A stretch of DNA of 64,000 nt from an uncultured Prevotellaceae bacterium (GTDB taxonomy: Bacteria; Bacteroidota; Bacteroidia; Bacteroidales; Bacteroidaceae), in NCBI GenBank assembly GCA_902784565.1, contig CACZVE010000006.1, positions 40,186 through 104,185 on the forward strand, given 5' to 3'. Below the pieces are notes generated by a model. That model was given only the letters and a program-made list of their open reading frames with translations. It did not search any database and was not told the origin of the DNA. Of the stretch, positions 43,271-52,617 are shown in pieces. Position numbers and translations under genes: made by a program. Numbering within the stretch: position 1 is the first letter of the stretch; each line of letters begins with the position of its first letter.

Positions 43271-44569
43271 TTAAAGTTGTCGCTTATCTATCACTCTCTT
43301 GGCCTTGCCCTCCGAGCGCTCAATGCCCTTCGGCTCCACCAGACGGACCTTGAAGCCCAGGCCGATGACGCTGCGCAGTTCTGCCTCCAGTTTCTTCTGC
43401 AGACCAACCATCGTCGACATATCGTCGGTGAAGTAGTCTTCCTTGACCTCGACCTTGAGTTCGGAGGTGTCGGTATTGTTGACGCGGTCGACAATCAACA
43501 GGAAGTGCGGTTCGAACTCCTTCTGTTTCAGGATGACATCCTCTATCTGCGACGGGAACACGTTGACGCCACGTATGATCAGCATATCGTCGCAACGGCC
43601 GAGGATACGGTCCATCCTGACTAATGTACGACCGCAGGCGCACTTCTCATAATGCAATGCCGTCAGGTCGTGGGTACGATAGCGCAACAGCGGCATACCC
43701 TCCTTGGTGAGATGGGTGAAGGTCAGTTCACCAAAGGCTCCCTCAGGAAGCGGCTCACCCGTATTCGGGTCCAGAATCTCCGGATAATAATAATCTTCGT
43801 TGAGGTGTGTGCCATTCTGGCACTCGCACTCATAGCCGACACCCGGTCCGGCAATCTCACTCAGTCCGTAGATATCGTAGGCCTTGATACCCAGTGACTC
43901 TTCCAGTTTGACACGCATCTTCTCCGTCCAAGGCTCCGCACCGAAGACACCGACCTTCAGTTTAAACTCCTCACGCGGCCACTCGCACTCGCCCAAGGCT
44001 TCCCCCAGGAACATGGCATAACTGGGAGTACAACAGAGGATTGTCGTCCCGAAGTCGTGCATCAGTGTGATCTGCTTCTGGGTGTTACCCGACGAGATGG
44101 GAATGACCGAAGCGCCGATATTCGTAGCGCCGTCATGGGCTCCCAAGCCGCCAGTGAAAAGACCATAACCATAAGCCACCTGGAAGATATCCTCCTTGCC
44201 GGCACCGTATGCCGTGAAGGCACGGGAGATAGCCTCCGACCATGTGGCCAGGTCCTTACGGGTATAAAGCACAACCACCGGTTTGCCCGTCGTACCCGAA
44301 GAGGCATGGATACGTACAATCTGACTCATCGGTACAGCCGCCAGGCCGAAGGGATAATTGTCGCGGAGATCGAGTTTGTTGGTAAACGGCAGTTTCACGA
44401 TGTCGTCGATACTCTTGATATCGCCCGGCTCCAGTCCCATCTCCTGGAATTTCTTCCTATAAAAGGGAGTATTATAATACACATATTCCGCCATCTTCAC
44501 CAGACGGCGACTCTGTATCTCTCGCAACTGTTCGCGATCCATACATTCTACGGTTTCATTCCAAATCAT
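43271..44569 (-). CDS. paaK: Phenylacetate-CoA ligase
   Basis: PaaK activates phenylacetate or related aryl acids with ATP and CoA. The 432-residue adenylate-forming enzyme has the P-loop-like HASSGTTGKPVVVLYT, the NIGASVIPISSGNT segment, YGLSEIAGPGVGYEC, the hinge GRCDDMLIIRGVNVFPSQIE, and a C-terminal domain ending KGIERSEGKAKRVID. In gut Bacteroidota such ligases accompany indolepyruvate/arylpyruvate ferredoxin oxidoreductase genes in amino acid fermentation or reverse synthesis; those genes are not in the window. The ACT gene follows in the same transcript. Confidence 0.93.
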   Translation of the reverse strand: MIWNETVECMDREQLREIQSRRLVKMAEYVYYNTPFYRKKFQEMGLEPGDIKSIDDIVKLPFTNKLDLRDNYPFGLAAVPMSQIVRIHASSGTTGKPVVVLYTRKDLATWSEAISRAFTAYGAGKEDIFQVAYGYGLFTGGLGAHDGATNIGASVIPISSGNTQKQITLMHDFGTTILCCTPSYAMFLGEALGECEWPREEFKLKVGVFGAEPWTEKMRVKLEESLGIKAYDIYGLSEIAGPGVGYECECQNGTHLNEDYYYPEILDPNTGEPLPEGAFGELTFTHLTKEGMPLLRYRTHDLTALHYEKCACGRTLVRMDRILGRCDDMLIIRGVNVFPSQIEDVILKQKEFEPHFLLIVDRVNNTDTSELKVEVKEDYFTDDMSTMVGLQKKLEAELRSVIGLGFKVRLVEPKGIERSEGKAKRVIDKRQL

Positions 44570-44618
44570 AAGTCTATTGTTTTGTAGGGTTGTTACGGAT
44601 ATTAGGGAATTTAGGGTA

Positions 44619-44627
44619 CAAAGGTAA
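44619..44627 (-). promoter_or_regulatory. -7 promoter box of paaK
   Basis: The minus strand reads TTACCTTTG, 49 bases before the ATG at 44569. Confidence 0.6.
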
Positions 44628-44643
44628 ACAATTTCTCCGAAAC

Positions 44644-44676
44644 AACAAAAAAAACCTCAGAATTTCTTCTGAAGTT
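44644..44676 (-). terminator. Terminator of the tRNA-Val transcript
   Basis: On the minus strand AACTTCAGAA, GAAA loop, TTCTGAGGTT (one G-U pair) is followed by a run of T. It ends 10 bases after the tRNA gene. Confidence 0.88.
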
Positions 44677-44685
44677 TCTGTTTTG

Positions 44686-44760
44686 TGGGCGTTGACGGAT
44701 TCGAACCGCCGACCCTCTGCTTGTAAGGCAGATGCTCTAAACCAACTGAGCTAAACGCCC
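44686..44760 (-). tRNA. tRNA-Val (anticodon TAC)
   Basis: All four stems fold on the minus strand. Acceptor GGGCGTT/AACGCCC; D stem GCTC/GAGC; anticodon stem TCTGC/GCAGA with loop CTTACAA, giving anticodon TAC (Val); T stem GGCGG/CCGTC around TTCGAAT. Length is 75 with discriminator A. CCA is not encoded. Confidence 0.97.
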
Positions 44761-44778
44761 TCTTTTTGTTTTGCGGGT

Positions 44779-44787
44779 GCAAAGGTA
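44779..44787 (-). promoter_or_regulatory. Promoter of tRNA-Val
   Basis: The minus strand reads GTACCTTTGCACCC, the extended -7 form, 18 bases before the tRNA. The heptamer tract 44794-44828 covers its -33 region, so tract length could affect spacing. Confidence 0.7.
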
Positions 44788-44793
44788 CTACAA

Positions 44794-44828
44794 AAAAGTG
44801 AAAAGTGAAAAGTGAAAAGTGAAAAGTT
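44794..44828. repeat. Heptamer tract between mutL and tRNA-Val
   Basis: Four perfect AAAAGTG units and one AAAAGTT. It lies just downstream of the mutL stop and within the tRNA-Val promoter region. Confidence 0.9.
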
Positions 44829-44855
44829 ATTTTTCGTTGACGTTTTTTAACTAAT

Positions 44856-46700
44856 TCAACCCAACAAATGCTCAATATCCGACTGGGGAAGGATACAAAG
44901 GATTGCTTTACCGTCAGGCGTGTAGTTAGCATTTGAGCAGGCAAACAGTTCGTTGACCAGGTTCTCCATCTCCTCATTGCTGAGAATCTGACCATAGGGT
45001 ATCGCGGCACTACGCGCCAGACTCAAAGCCACGGTACTGTTGATCTCGTCCGTCACGCCCCTCCCCTTTTCCAAGGCATCACTGACCATCCGTTGCAACA
45101 GCATGACAGGATCGATGCCCTCGATACCGGCCGGAATGCCATTGATGGCATACGTATTCCCTCCCAGGTCACTGAGATCGAATCCCAACCCGGAGAGCAT
45201 GGGAAGGATTGATTCAAACATTACGGCATCGGATGCCGAGAACTGGATGGTCTCAGGAAAGAGCATCTTCTGCGTGTTACTCGTCATGGCCCGTTGCTGC
45301 GCCACGTACTTTTCATATAAGATACGGATGTCCGCACGATGCTGGTCGATAATCATCAATCCCGACTTGACTGCCGTCATGATATATTTTCCCTTGAATT
45401 GGTAATGAACGGGCGACTTCTCTGCAATCATCTCCGAAACCGTCGATGTGTTCATCTCGAAAAGATCGGTGGAATCTGGGGTACTGGTAGGTGGGACAAG
45501 ATTGTCATAGAGTGTCTGCCATTGCGAGTCCACGCTCCTCTTCCACTGTCCACTGTCCGCTTTCCACTGTCCACCTTCCGTTTTCCGCTTCACCTCAAAT
45601 GGATTATAGTCCGGATTATAGTGAGGCTCGGGCGGGGCAACAGGCTGGTCAGGATTATAGACGGGGATCTCCGGACGACCGACGGTATCGAAGTCAATGG
45701 TAGGCACTTCACAGAACTTGCCGATGGCATCGCGGACAGCCGCCATCAAGATCTGCCAGATGGCCTGTTCGTTTTCAAACTTGATCTCCGTCTTTGTCGG
45801 ATGGATATTGACATCTATATCAGCGGGATTGATGTCGAAATAAAGGAAATAGGGTATCAGCATCCCCTCCGGTATCAAACGGTCATAGGCCGTGATGACA
45901 GCCTTATGGAAATACGGATGTTTCATGTAGCGGCCATTCACAAAGAGATAGTCACAACCGCCTTTCTTCCTGGCCGACTCCGGCTTTGTCACGAAACCAT
46001 AGATCCGGCACAAGGCCGTATTCACCTCGACAGGTATCAGATCCTGCCCATACTGTCGGCCAAAGACATCGGTGATACGCTGTCGAAGACTGCCTGCCCT
46101 CAGGTTCATCAGTTCCACGCCGTTATTGTGTAAGGTAAAACTGATCTCCGGGTAGACGAGAACGATCCGTTCAAAGGCTGTCAGAATATTATTGAGTTCC
46201 GTGGCATTTGTCTTCAGGAACTTCCGACGCGCCGGCACATTGAAAAAGAGGTTTTCCACCTTGAAGTTACTGCCTACAGGACAGGATACCGGTTCCTGAC
46301 TGAGCACCTTCGAACCCGCGAGAGAAATCAACGTGCCGATTTCGTCCTGTTCTGTCCGGGTCTGGAGTTCCACCTGTGCCACCGCCGCTATAGAAGCGAG
46401 CGCCTCACCACGGAAACCCATCGTATGCAGGGCAAAGAGATCGTCTGCCTTGCGGATCTTCGAGGTGGCATGACGTTCGAAAGCCAACCGCGCATCCGTT
46501 TCAGACATGCCCGTGCCGTCATCAATCACCTGAATAGACGTCCGCCCGGCATCCAGCACGATCACATGAATGGTCTTGGCACCTGCATCCACGGCATTCT
46601 CAACCAACTCCTTGATGACAGAAGCCGGACGCTGTATCACCTCACCAGCAGCAATCTGGTTGGCAACACTATCGGGCAAAAGGGAGATCACATCGGACAT
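44856..46700 (-). CDS. mutL: DNA mismatch repair protein MutL
   Basis: MutL couples mismatch recognition by MutS to strand removal. In 614 residues: a GHKL ATPase domain (about 1-330) with [20 protein letters not shown] (ANQIAAGEV), [14 protein letters not shown] and [11 protein letters not shown]; a linker (about 345-415); and a C-terminal dimerisation domain (about 425-614). The endonuclease motif DQHA(X)2E(X)4E appears as [12 protein letters not shown], with Arg in place of the first Glu, and the CPHGRP-type motif is not recognisable (TPDGKAI). Nicking activity is therefore doubtful. Linker residues about 371-387 come from a heptamer tract. The gene ends a long minus-strand series. Confidence 0.93.
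   Translation of the reverse strand: MSDVISLLPDSVANQIAAGEVIQRPASVIKELVENAVDAGAKTIHVIVLDAGRTSIQVIDDGTGMSETDARLAFERHATSKIRKADDLFALHTMGFRGEALASIAAVAQVELQTRTEQDEIGTLISLAGSKVLSQEPVSCPVGSNFKVENLFFNVPARRKFLKTNATELNNILTAFERIVLVYPEISFTLHNNGVELMNLRAGSLRQRITDVFGRQYGQDLIPVEVNTALCRIYGFVTKPESARKKGGCDYLFVNGRYMKHPYFHKAVITAYDRLIPEGMLIPYFLYFDINPADIDVNIHPTKTEIKFENEQAIWQILMAAVRDAIGKFCEVPTIDFDTVGRPEIPVYNPDQPVAPPEPHYNPDYNPFEVKRKTEGGQWKADSGQWKRSVDSQWQTLYDNLVPPTSTPDSTDLFEMNTSTVSEMIAEKSPVHYQFKGKYIMTAVKSGLMIIDQHRADIRILYEKYVAQQRAMTSNTQKMLFPETIQFSASDAVMFESILPMLSGLGFDLSDLGGNTYAINGIPAGIEGIDPVMLLQRMVSDALEKGRGVTDEINSTVALSLARSAAIPYGQILSNEEMENLVNELFACSNANYTPDGKAILCILPQSDIEHLLG
45542..45590 (-). repeat. Heptamer tract inside mutL
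   Basis: Seven 7-base units of the TCCACTG/TCCGCTT/TCCACCT type run without phase change. They encode the [13 protein letters not shown]-type linker between the ATPase and dimerisation domains. Confidence 0.85.
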
Positions 46701-46726
46701 GATGACGGTAGCAAATTATTCACTAT

Positions 46727-48298
46727 TCACTTTTTCTGTCGCCAGACGAAGATATCATAGCGGTCACGGGGACGGACATAATCATACCACGCGAAGCCCT
46801 GCAATTGTTTCTTGTCTGCCGGTATCTGGTTCAGGGGATACATCGTACCGGAGGTCTTGGGTGTCCACACACTCTGCAACTTCCGGTCCTTGAGGAACAT
46901 CCTCAGTTCTGACGTCTCCTGATAATTATATATAATAGGTACGGAATCGCCTTCTTCGAAATAATAGCCGATAGTCACCTGATCTTTCGCCTGTGCCTCA
47001 TGGATGTTCCCGTCGACAAAAAAGGCGAACATATCCCTGGAAGAGACCTGATTATAACATGCGGTATCGCTGCGCAGTTGCTGGATGGAGAAAGCATTCC
47101 CGATGACATGGGCCCTGTCGATGACAGAATCCTTCATAAACACCTGTATCTCATCACCCAGCAATTGTTGGTTGTTATTCCAGACAATCGGGTCTTTATA
47201 CATCGTCATACAGGAGTCCAGAGAGTTATATATCAAGGAGTCACAGACCGCCTGCACATCAGTACGGTAGGCCCTGACCTTATGGAAAGCAAACATCTTG
47301 CGGTAGACGGAATCCGTGTCGATATTATAGGTTACAACCTTAAACGTATCGGCATGCATGAAGAGCGAGTCGCCCTGGGAATAGTCAATAGCCACTGCAC
47401 TGTCAGTGCATAGGGCAAAACCCGTATTCTCATAATACTCGCCATAGTTTCCCGTGAGTTTGTTTTTGTTGACCGAGTCCACATACACGACATTCCAGAA
47501 AGCCTGACTGACGCCCAATTTACTGTCATAGTAGACGCTGTCGCCCACCAGTGTCTTTCCATTGTTGTCAAGCACCGACCGTTCCATCAACCGTGCCTGT
47601 TCATTTTTCGTGTCATAATAGCCTTGTTCGGAATAGATATGACTGTCCCCAGACGTGATGTTCGACGGACCGACGATATGTGCCAGGGAACGGGCATTGT
47701 CGTAATAAAGCGTGTCCGTCGTCAGATAGAACTTCGGACTCTTCATCTTCACATCGTAATTGAACACCGACATCTTGGTCTTCGTATTATACTCCCCCCA
47801 GTCGGAAGTCAGCGTCGTGTTGCCATCTATCATCTTGCCACCTTCAAAGAAATAGGCATTGTCATAGAGACGGTCAAAGTCAAGACTATCGGTATACAAG
47901 GTCGTCTTTCTGTTTTTCAGGACCACATTATAACGGGCGCGAGCAATCTGTTCATTACCGTCATAGTAGGCATAGTCACTGAGGAGGGAGAGTGTATCGC
48001 CCTGATACATCTTCACATGACCGAAGGCCTCGAAGGAATTGCTGGCCTCATAGAAATAGGCACTGTCACAATACAGTCTGGCCCCGACATGGGTAAAATG
48101 AACCTTGCCGTTCAGGATGGTGGCATCGGGATTCTTATACTGATCGAAATGAAGCACGTCGGCATGCACCAGATAGACGCGTTTGTCCTGAACGCGTGTC
48201 TTCCGGGCCGAACGTTTCCGCGTCCGGTTCTTCTGAGCGTCGGCACCCGCCACGGACAGCAAAAACACAACTATCAGGAAATATAAGACCTTCTTCAC
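46727..48298 (-). CDS. OstA-like (LptA/LptD N-terminal family) exported protein
   Basis: The 523-residue protein has a signal peptide (MKKVLYFLIVVFLLSVAGADAQ). It then carries repeated beta-strand units with D/Y motifs (YLVHADVLHFDQYKNPDATI, LYCDSAYFYEASNSFEAFG, TLYTDSLDFDRLYDNAYFFE), matching the OstA-like domain that in LptA forms the periplasmic lipopolysaccharide bridge. It is longer than LptA and lacks the LptD barrel. I infer a role in lipopolysaccharide transport, compatible with lptB 10 kb away. The start overlaps the upstream PPIase stop by 4 bases. The end lies in a short TATTCAC repeat (46717-46730). Confidence 0.85.
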   Translation of the reverse strand: MKKVLYFLIVVFLLSVAGADAQKNRTRKRSARKTRVQDKRVYLVHADVLHFDQYKNPDATILNGKVHFTHVGARLYCDSAYFYEASNSFEAFGHVKMYQGDTLSLLSDYAYYDGNEQIARARYNVVLKNRKTTLYTDSLDFDRLYDNAYFFEGGKMIDGNTTLTSDWGEYNTKTKMSVFNYDVKMKSPKFYLTTDTLYYDNARSLAHIVGPSNITSGDSHIYSEQGYYDTKNEQARLMERSVLDNNGKTLVGDSVYYDSKLGVSQAFWNVVYVDSVNKNKLTGNYGEYYENTGFALCTDSAVAIDYSQGDSLFMHADTFKVVTYNIDTDSVYRKMFAFHKVRAYRTDVQAVCDSLIYNSLDSCMTMYKDPIVWNNNQQLLGDEIQVFMKDSVIDRAHVIGNAFSIQQLRSDTACYNQVSSRDMFAFFVDGNIHEAQAKDQVTIGYYFEEGDSVPIIYNYQETSELRMFLKDRKLQSVWTPKTSGTMYPLNQIPADKKQLQGFAWYDYVRPRDRYDIFVWRQKK

Positions 48299-49737
48299 TT
48301 GATCCAGCCTTCGTACTCGAATTTACAATCGCGGTAATTATCATTCAGATGCGTATAGACACCCTTGATCTTATCCACGACCCACTGATGAAGTGTCTCC
48401 TGCTGGCGTTTGTTGAGTACCACCTCCTTCAGCACCTGGAAATCATCACTGATATTGGCCCTGTGGCCATCGACACGACTCTTCAGTTTGGCAATGACAC
48501 AAACCGTCTTACCCTTGGAGTTGATCATCTGGAAAGACTTCGATATCTGTCCGACCTGCATGGTGTCGACCACTTTTGCCACCTCGGGCGGGAGATCCTG
48601 CATCTGGAAACGGGAAGTGATACTACGACCATATTGCATTTGAGAGTTGGACATCAGTCCCTTGTTACTGCGTGTCTCCTTATCGTCAGACAACATGGAA
48701 GCCGCATCTTCGAATGAGAACTTACCCTCACGGATATCTGCGGCAATGGAGTCCAAACGGCCCAGTGCCTTCTCAATGGCCTCGTCGGAGACAACCGGTT
48801 TCTTCAAGATATGTCGTACATTCACCTTATCACCCCGTTTTTCTACCAGTTGGATGATATGATAGCCGAACTCCGACTCTACGATCTTGGAAATCTTCTT
48901 CGGATCGGTCAAGTTGAACGCTACCGTCGCAAAGGCCGGATCCAACGTGCCACGACCCATCAAACCCAGTTCACCGCCACGACGGGCAGACCCGGGGTCT
49001 TCGGAATACAGTCGTGCCAAGGTCTGGAACGTCGACTCTCCCTTATTCACACGTTCCGTATATTCACGCAACTCATCTTTCACACGGTTGATCTCCTCCG
49101 GATCGATACGCGGTGTCTCACAGACGATCTGCACCTCCACCTCTGTCGGCACATACGGCAGACTGTCCTGCGGAAGCGTGGAGAAATAGCGGCGCACGTC
49201 TGCCGGTGTCACGGCAATATTCTCCACCAGTTTCTGTTTCATCTTCTGTACCTTCTGACGATCCTTGAACTCATCGCGCATCTCGTTACGCATCTCGGTG
49301 ATGGTCTGATGCTTGTATTCCTCCAATCGTTCACGGGAACCGTCGACCATATCCAGCCACGTACTGATCTGGTTCTCTACATCCTGTGCCACATCGGCAT
49401 CCGTCACCTCGATACTGTCGATGTCTGCCTGATGGACGAAGAGTTTCTGAACGGCGATCTGTTCCGGAATCGCACAGTCCGGATCTCCATTCCATTTGAT
49501 GCCCTCCATGGCAGCCTGCATACGCATATTCTCCACGTCAGACTTCAGGATGGCCTCATCGCCGACCACCCAGATCACCTCATCGATGACACTCTGTACC
49601 GGAACAGGAACGATGGAATCTGTGTCGGCAGGCGCAGATGCCTGATATGGGATGGCAGAATGCTCAGGCATGGTGGCAATACTCAAGAGAGGTACTGCCG
49701 CCATGACTGGCACGATCATTTTTCTCGTTATTTTCAT
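48295..49737 (-). CDS. SurA-like periplasmic peptidyl-prolyl isomerase with two parvulin domains
   Basis: The 480-residue protein has an N-terminal membrane or signal segment, a SurA-N-like helical region (VIWVVGDEAILKSDVENMRM), and two parvulin-type repeats. The first (about 185-290) has LARLYSEDPGSARRGGELGLMG and the second (about 295-405) has NVRHILKKP and a weaker DAASMLSDDKETRSNKGLM. SurA chaperones outer-membrane proteins and isomerises prolyl bonds. Four-base overlaps on both sides link it with the second PPIase and the OstA-like gene, suggesting a shared envelope-assembly role. Confidence 0.9.
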   Translation of the reverse strand: MKITRKMIVPVMAAVPLLSIATMPEHSAIPYQASAPADTDSIVPVPVQSVIDEVIWVVGDEAILKSDVENMRMQAAMEGIKWNGDPDCAIPEQIAVQKLFVHQADIDSIEVTDADVAQDVENQISTWLDMVDGSRERLEEYKHQTITEMRNEMRDEFKDRQKVQKMKQKLVENIAVTPADVRRYFSTLPQDSLPYVPTEVEVQIVCETPRIDPEEINRVKDELREYTERVNKGESTFQTLARLYSEDPGSARRGGELGLMGRGTLDPAFATVAFNLTDPKKISKIVESEFGYHIIQLVEKRGDKVNVRHILKKPVVSDEAIEKALGRLDSIAADIREGKFSFEDAASMLSDDKETRSNKGLMSNSQMQYGRSITSRFQMQDLPPEVAKVVDTMQVGQISKSFQMINSKGKTVCVIAKLKSRVDGHRANISDDFQVLKEVVLNKRQQETLHQWVVDKIKGVYTHLNDNYRDCKFEYEGWIK

Positions 49738-51080
49738 TGATGCTTATTAACTGTTTTCAAAACGTCCTTATTCACCGTCACAGGATAACGGCGACGCAGG
49801 TCTGTGACCCAATTTTTCTCAAGCATGTCCTGATAGTCGGCTGTGACCTGTCCGCGCACGTCGGTATAGTCCTCAGGACCTTTTTTCAATACTTTGCCAA
49901 AGACTGCATCGATCGGATAACCTTCGACAGGCGTTACCGTTGTATTCTGCTTGAAGATCTCTTTGTCGACCAACGGGTTGTCGCCCTGCTTGAAGAGTCC
50001 TTTCTCCACCCGGATACGGATGACGGAATCTGGATTGAAAGTGCTGCGCAAAACCTCTGCCCACTGGTCGAAAGGCAGTTTCTTGACACAGTTCTTCACG
50101 GCCTTCACATCTGCCTTATCCTTCACATGATAGGCCATACCCTTGAACCGAGGCTCCTCCCAGGCATAATCCTTTTTGTGAGCCTTGAAATAGGCAGCCA
50201 GTCCAGCCTCATCCTTGGCACCCTTGTCCCAGACCTCACGATTACTGATCTCAATGACATCCTCCCTACTCAACGTTCCGCCAGACTGCTCCACGACCTT
50301 CTGAATTCTCTCTTCCGCAATACGGTCACGGATACCCTGTTGCTCTATTCTCTGAATCATGCTATTCTTCAACGAGTCGAAAGGTTCCAACTGCTTACGG
50401 TCTTTCAGCATAATAATATGATAGCCATTCGGCGACAACACCGGCTGACTGAACTCACCCACCTGTAAGGCATAGGCCGCATCCTCGAACTCCTTGAAAG
50501 CCTGATTGGGAGCAATCCATGAAGGCAGATCTCCGCCATTGGCACCAGTCTTCTTATCTTCAGAGAAGCGCTTGGCCAGATCCGCATAATCCGCGCCAGC
50601 CTTCAGAAGCCCGTAAATAGAATCCACACGGTGCTTAATCTTATTCTGTTCATCTTGAGTCGCATCCGATGGCACACGGAAGAAAATATGTGCCGGAAGG
50701 ATCAATCCTTTCGGACCAATTTGTTCCTTGGCCTGGTTATAATATTCAAGGGCCTGTGCAAGTACATCTGCATCGGTCACCATCGTCGGAAGCACCTGTT
50801 GGTCGCGATACATCGCAAACTCCTGTTTGAAGGATCTCATCGTATCGAGTTTTGCGTCAAGTGCTGCTGCTACTTTCAACTTATAGTTGATAAACAGATC
50901 CACGTATTCGTCGACCGTCTTTTTATCAATGACTCCATCCGAATTGTTCTTGTTATAGGAATACTCAAACTCCGAACGTGTCACTGGAACCCCATTGACT
51001 GTCATGATCACAGGATCCGATTGTGCCATCATGACAACAGTATTCAGGAAAAAAGCCGAAATAAAGACAATTCTTTTCAT
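49734..51080 (-). CDS. Periplasmic peptidyl-prolyl isomerase (parvulin family)
   Basis: The 448-residue protein has a signal peptide (ending MMAQS). It opens with SDPVIMTVNGVPVTRSEFEY, typical of SurA/PrsA-like N-terminal regions, and contains one clear parvulin domain (about 120-225: PAHIFFRVPSDA, ADLAKRFSEDKKTGANGGDL, FSQPVLSPNGYHIIMLKDR). A helical C-terminal part follows. It probably helps fold exported proteins. It follows guaB by 14 bases and overlaps the next PPIase by 4. Confidence 0.9.
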   Translation of the reverse strand: MKRIVFISAFFLNTVVMMAQSDPVIMTVNGVPVTRSEFEYSYNKNNSDGVIDKKTVDEYVDLFINYKLKVAAALDAKLDTMRSFKQEFAMYRDQQVLPTMVTDADVLAQALEYYNQAKEQIGPKGLILPAHIFFRVPSDATQDEQNKIKHRVDSIYGLLKAGADYADLAKRFSEDKKTGANGGDLPSWIAPNQAFKEFEDAAYALQVGEFSQPVLSPNGYHIIMLKDRKQLEPFDSLKNSMIQRIEQQGIRDRIAEERIQKVVEQSGGTLSREDVIEISNREVWDKGAKDEAGLAAYFKAHKKDYAWEEPRFKGMAYHVKDKADVKAVKNCVKKLPFDQWAEVLRSTFNPDSVIRIRVEKGLFKQGDNPLVDKEIFKQNTTVTPVEGYPIDAVFGKVLKKGPEDYTDVRGQVTADYQDMLEKNWVTDLRRRYPVTVNKDVLKTVNKHQ

Positions 51081-51094
51081 TATTACCTTATTAT

Positions 51095-52588
<1,494 letters not shown>

Positions 52589-52595
52589 TTACATT

Positions 52596-52616
52596 TTTAC
52601 AATTTACAATTTACAA
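52596..52616. repeat. Heptamer tract between recQ and guaB
   Basis: Three perfect TTTACAA units, with a decayed TTTACAT before them. It fills the spacer just upstream of the guaB start and downstream of the recQ stop. Confidence 0.8.
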
Positions 52617-52617
52617 T

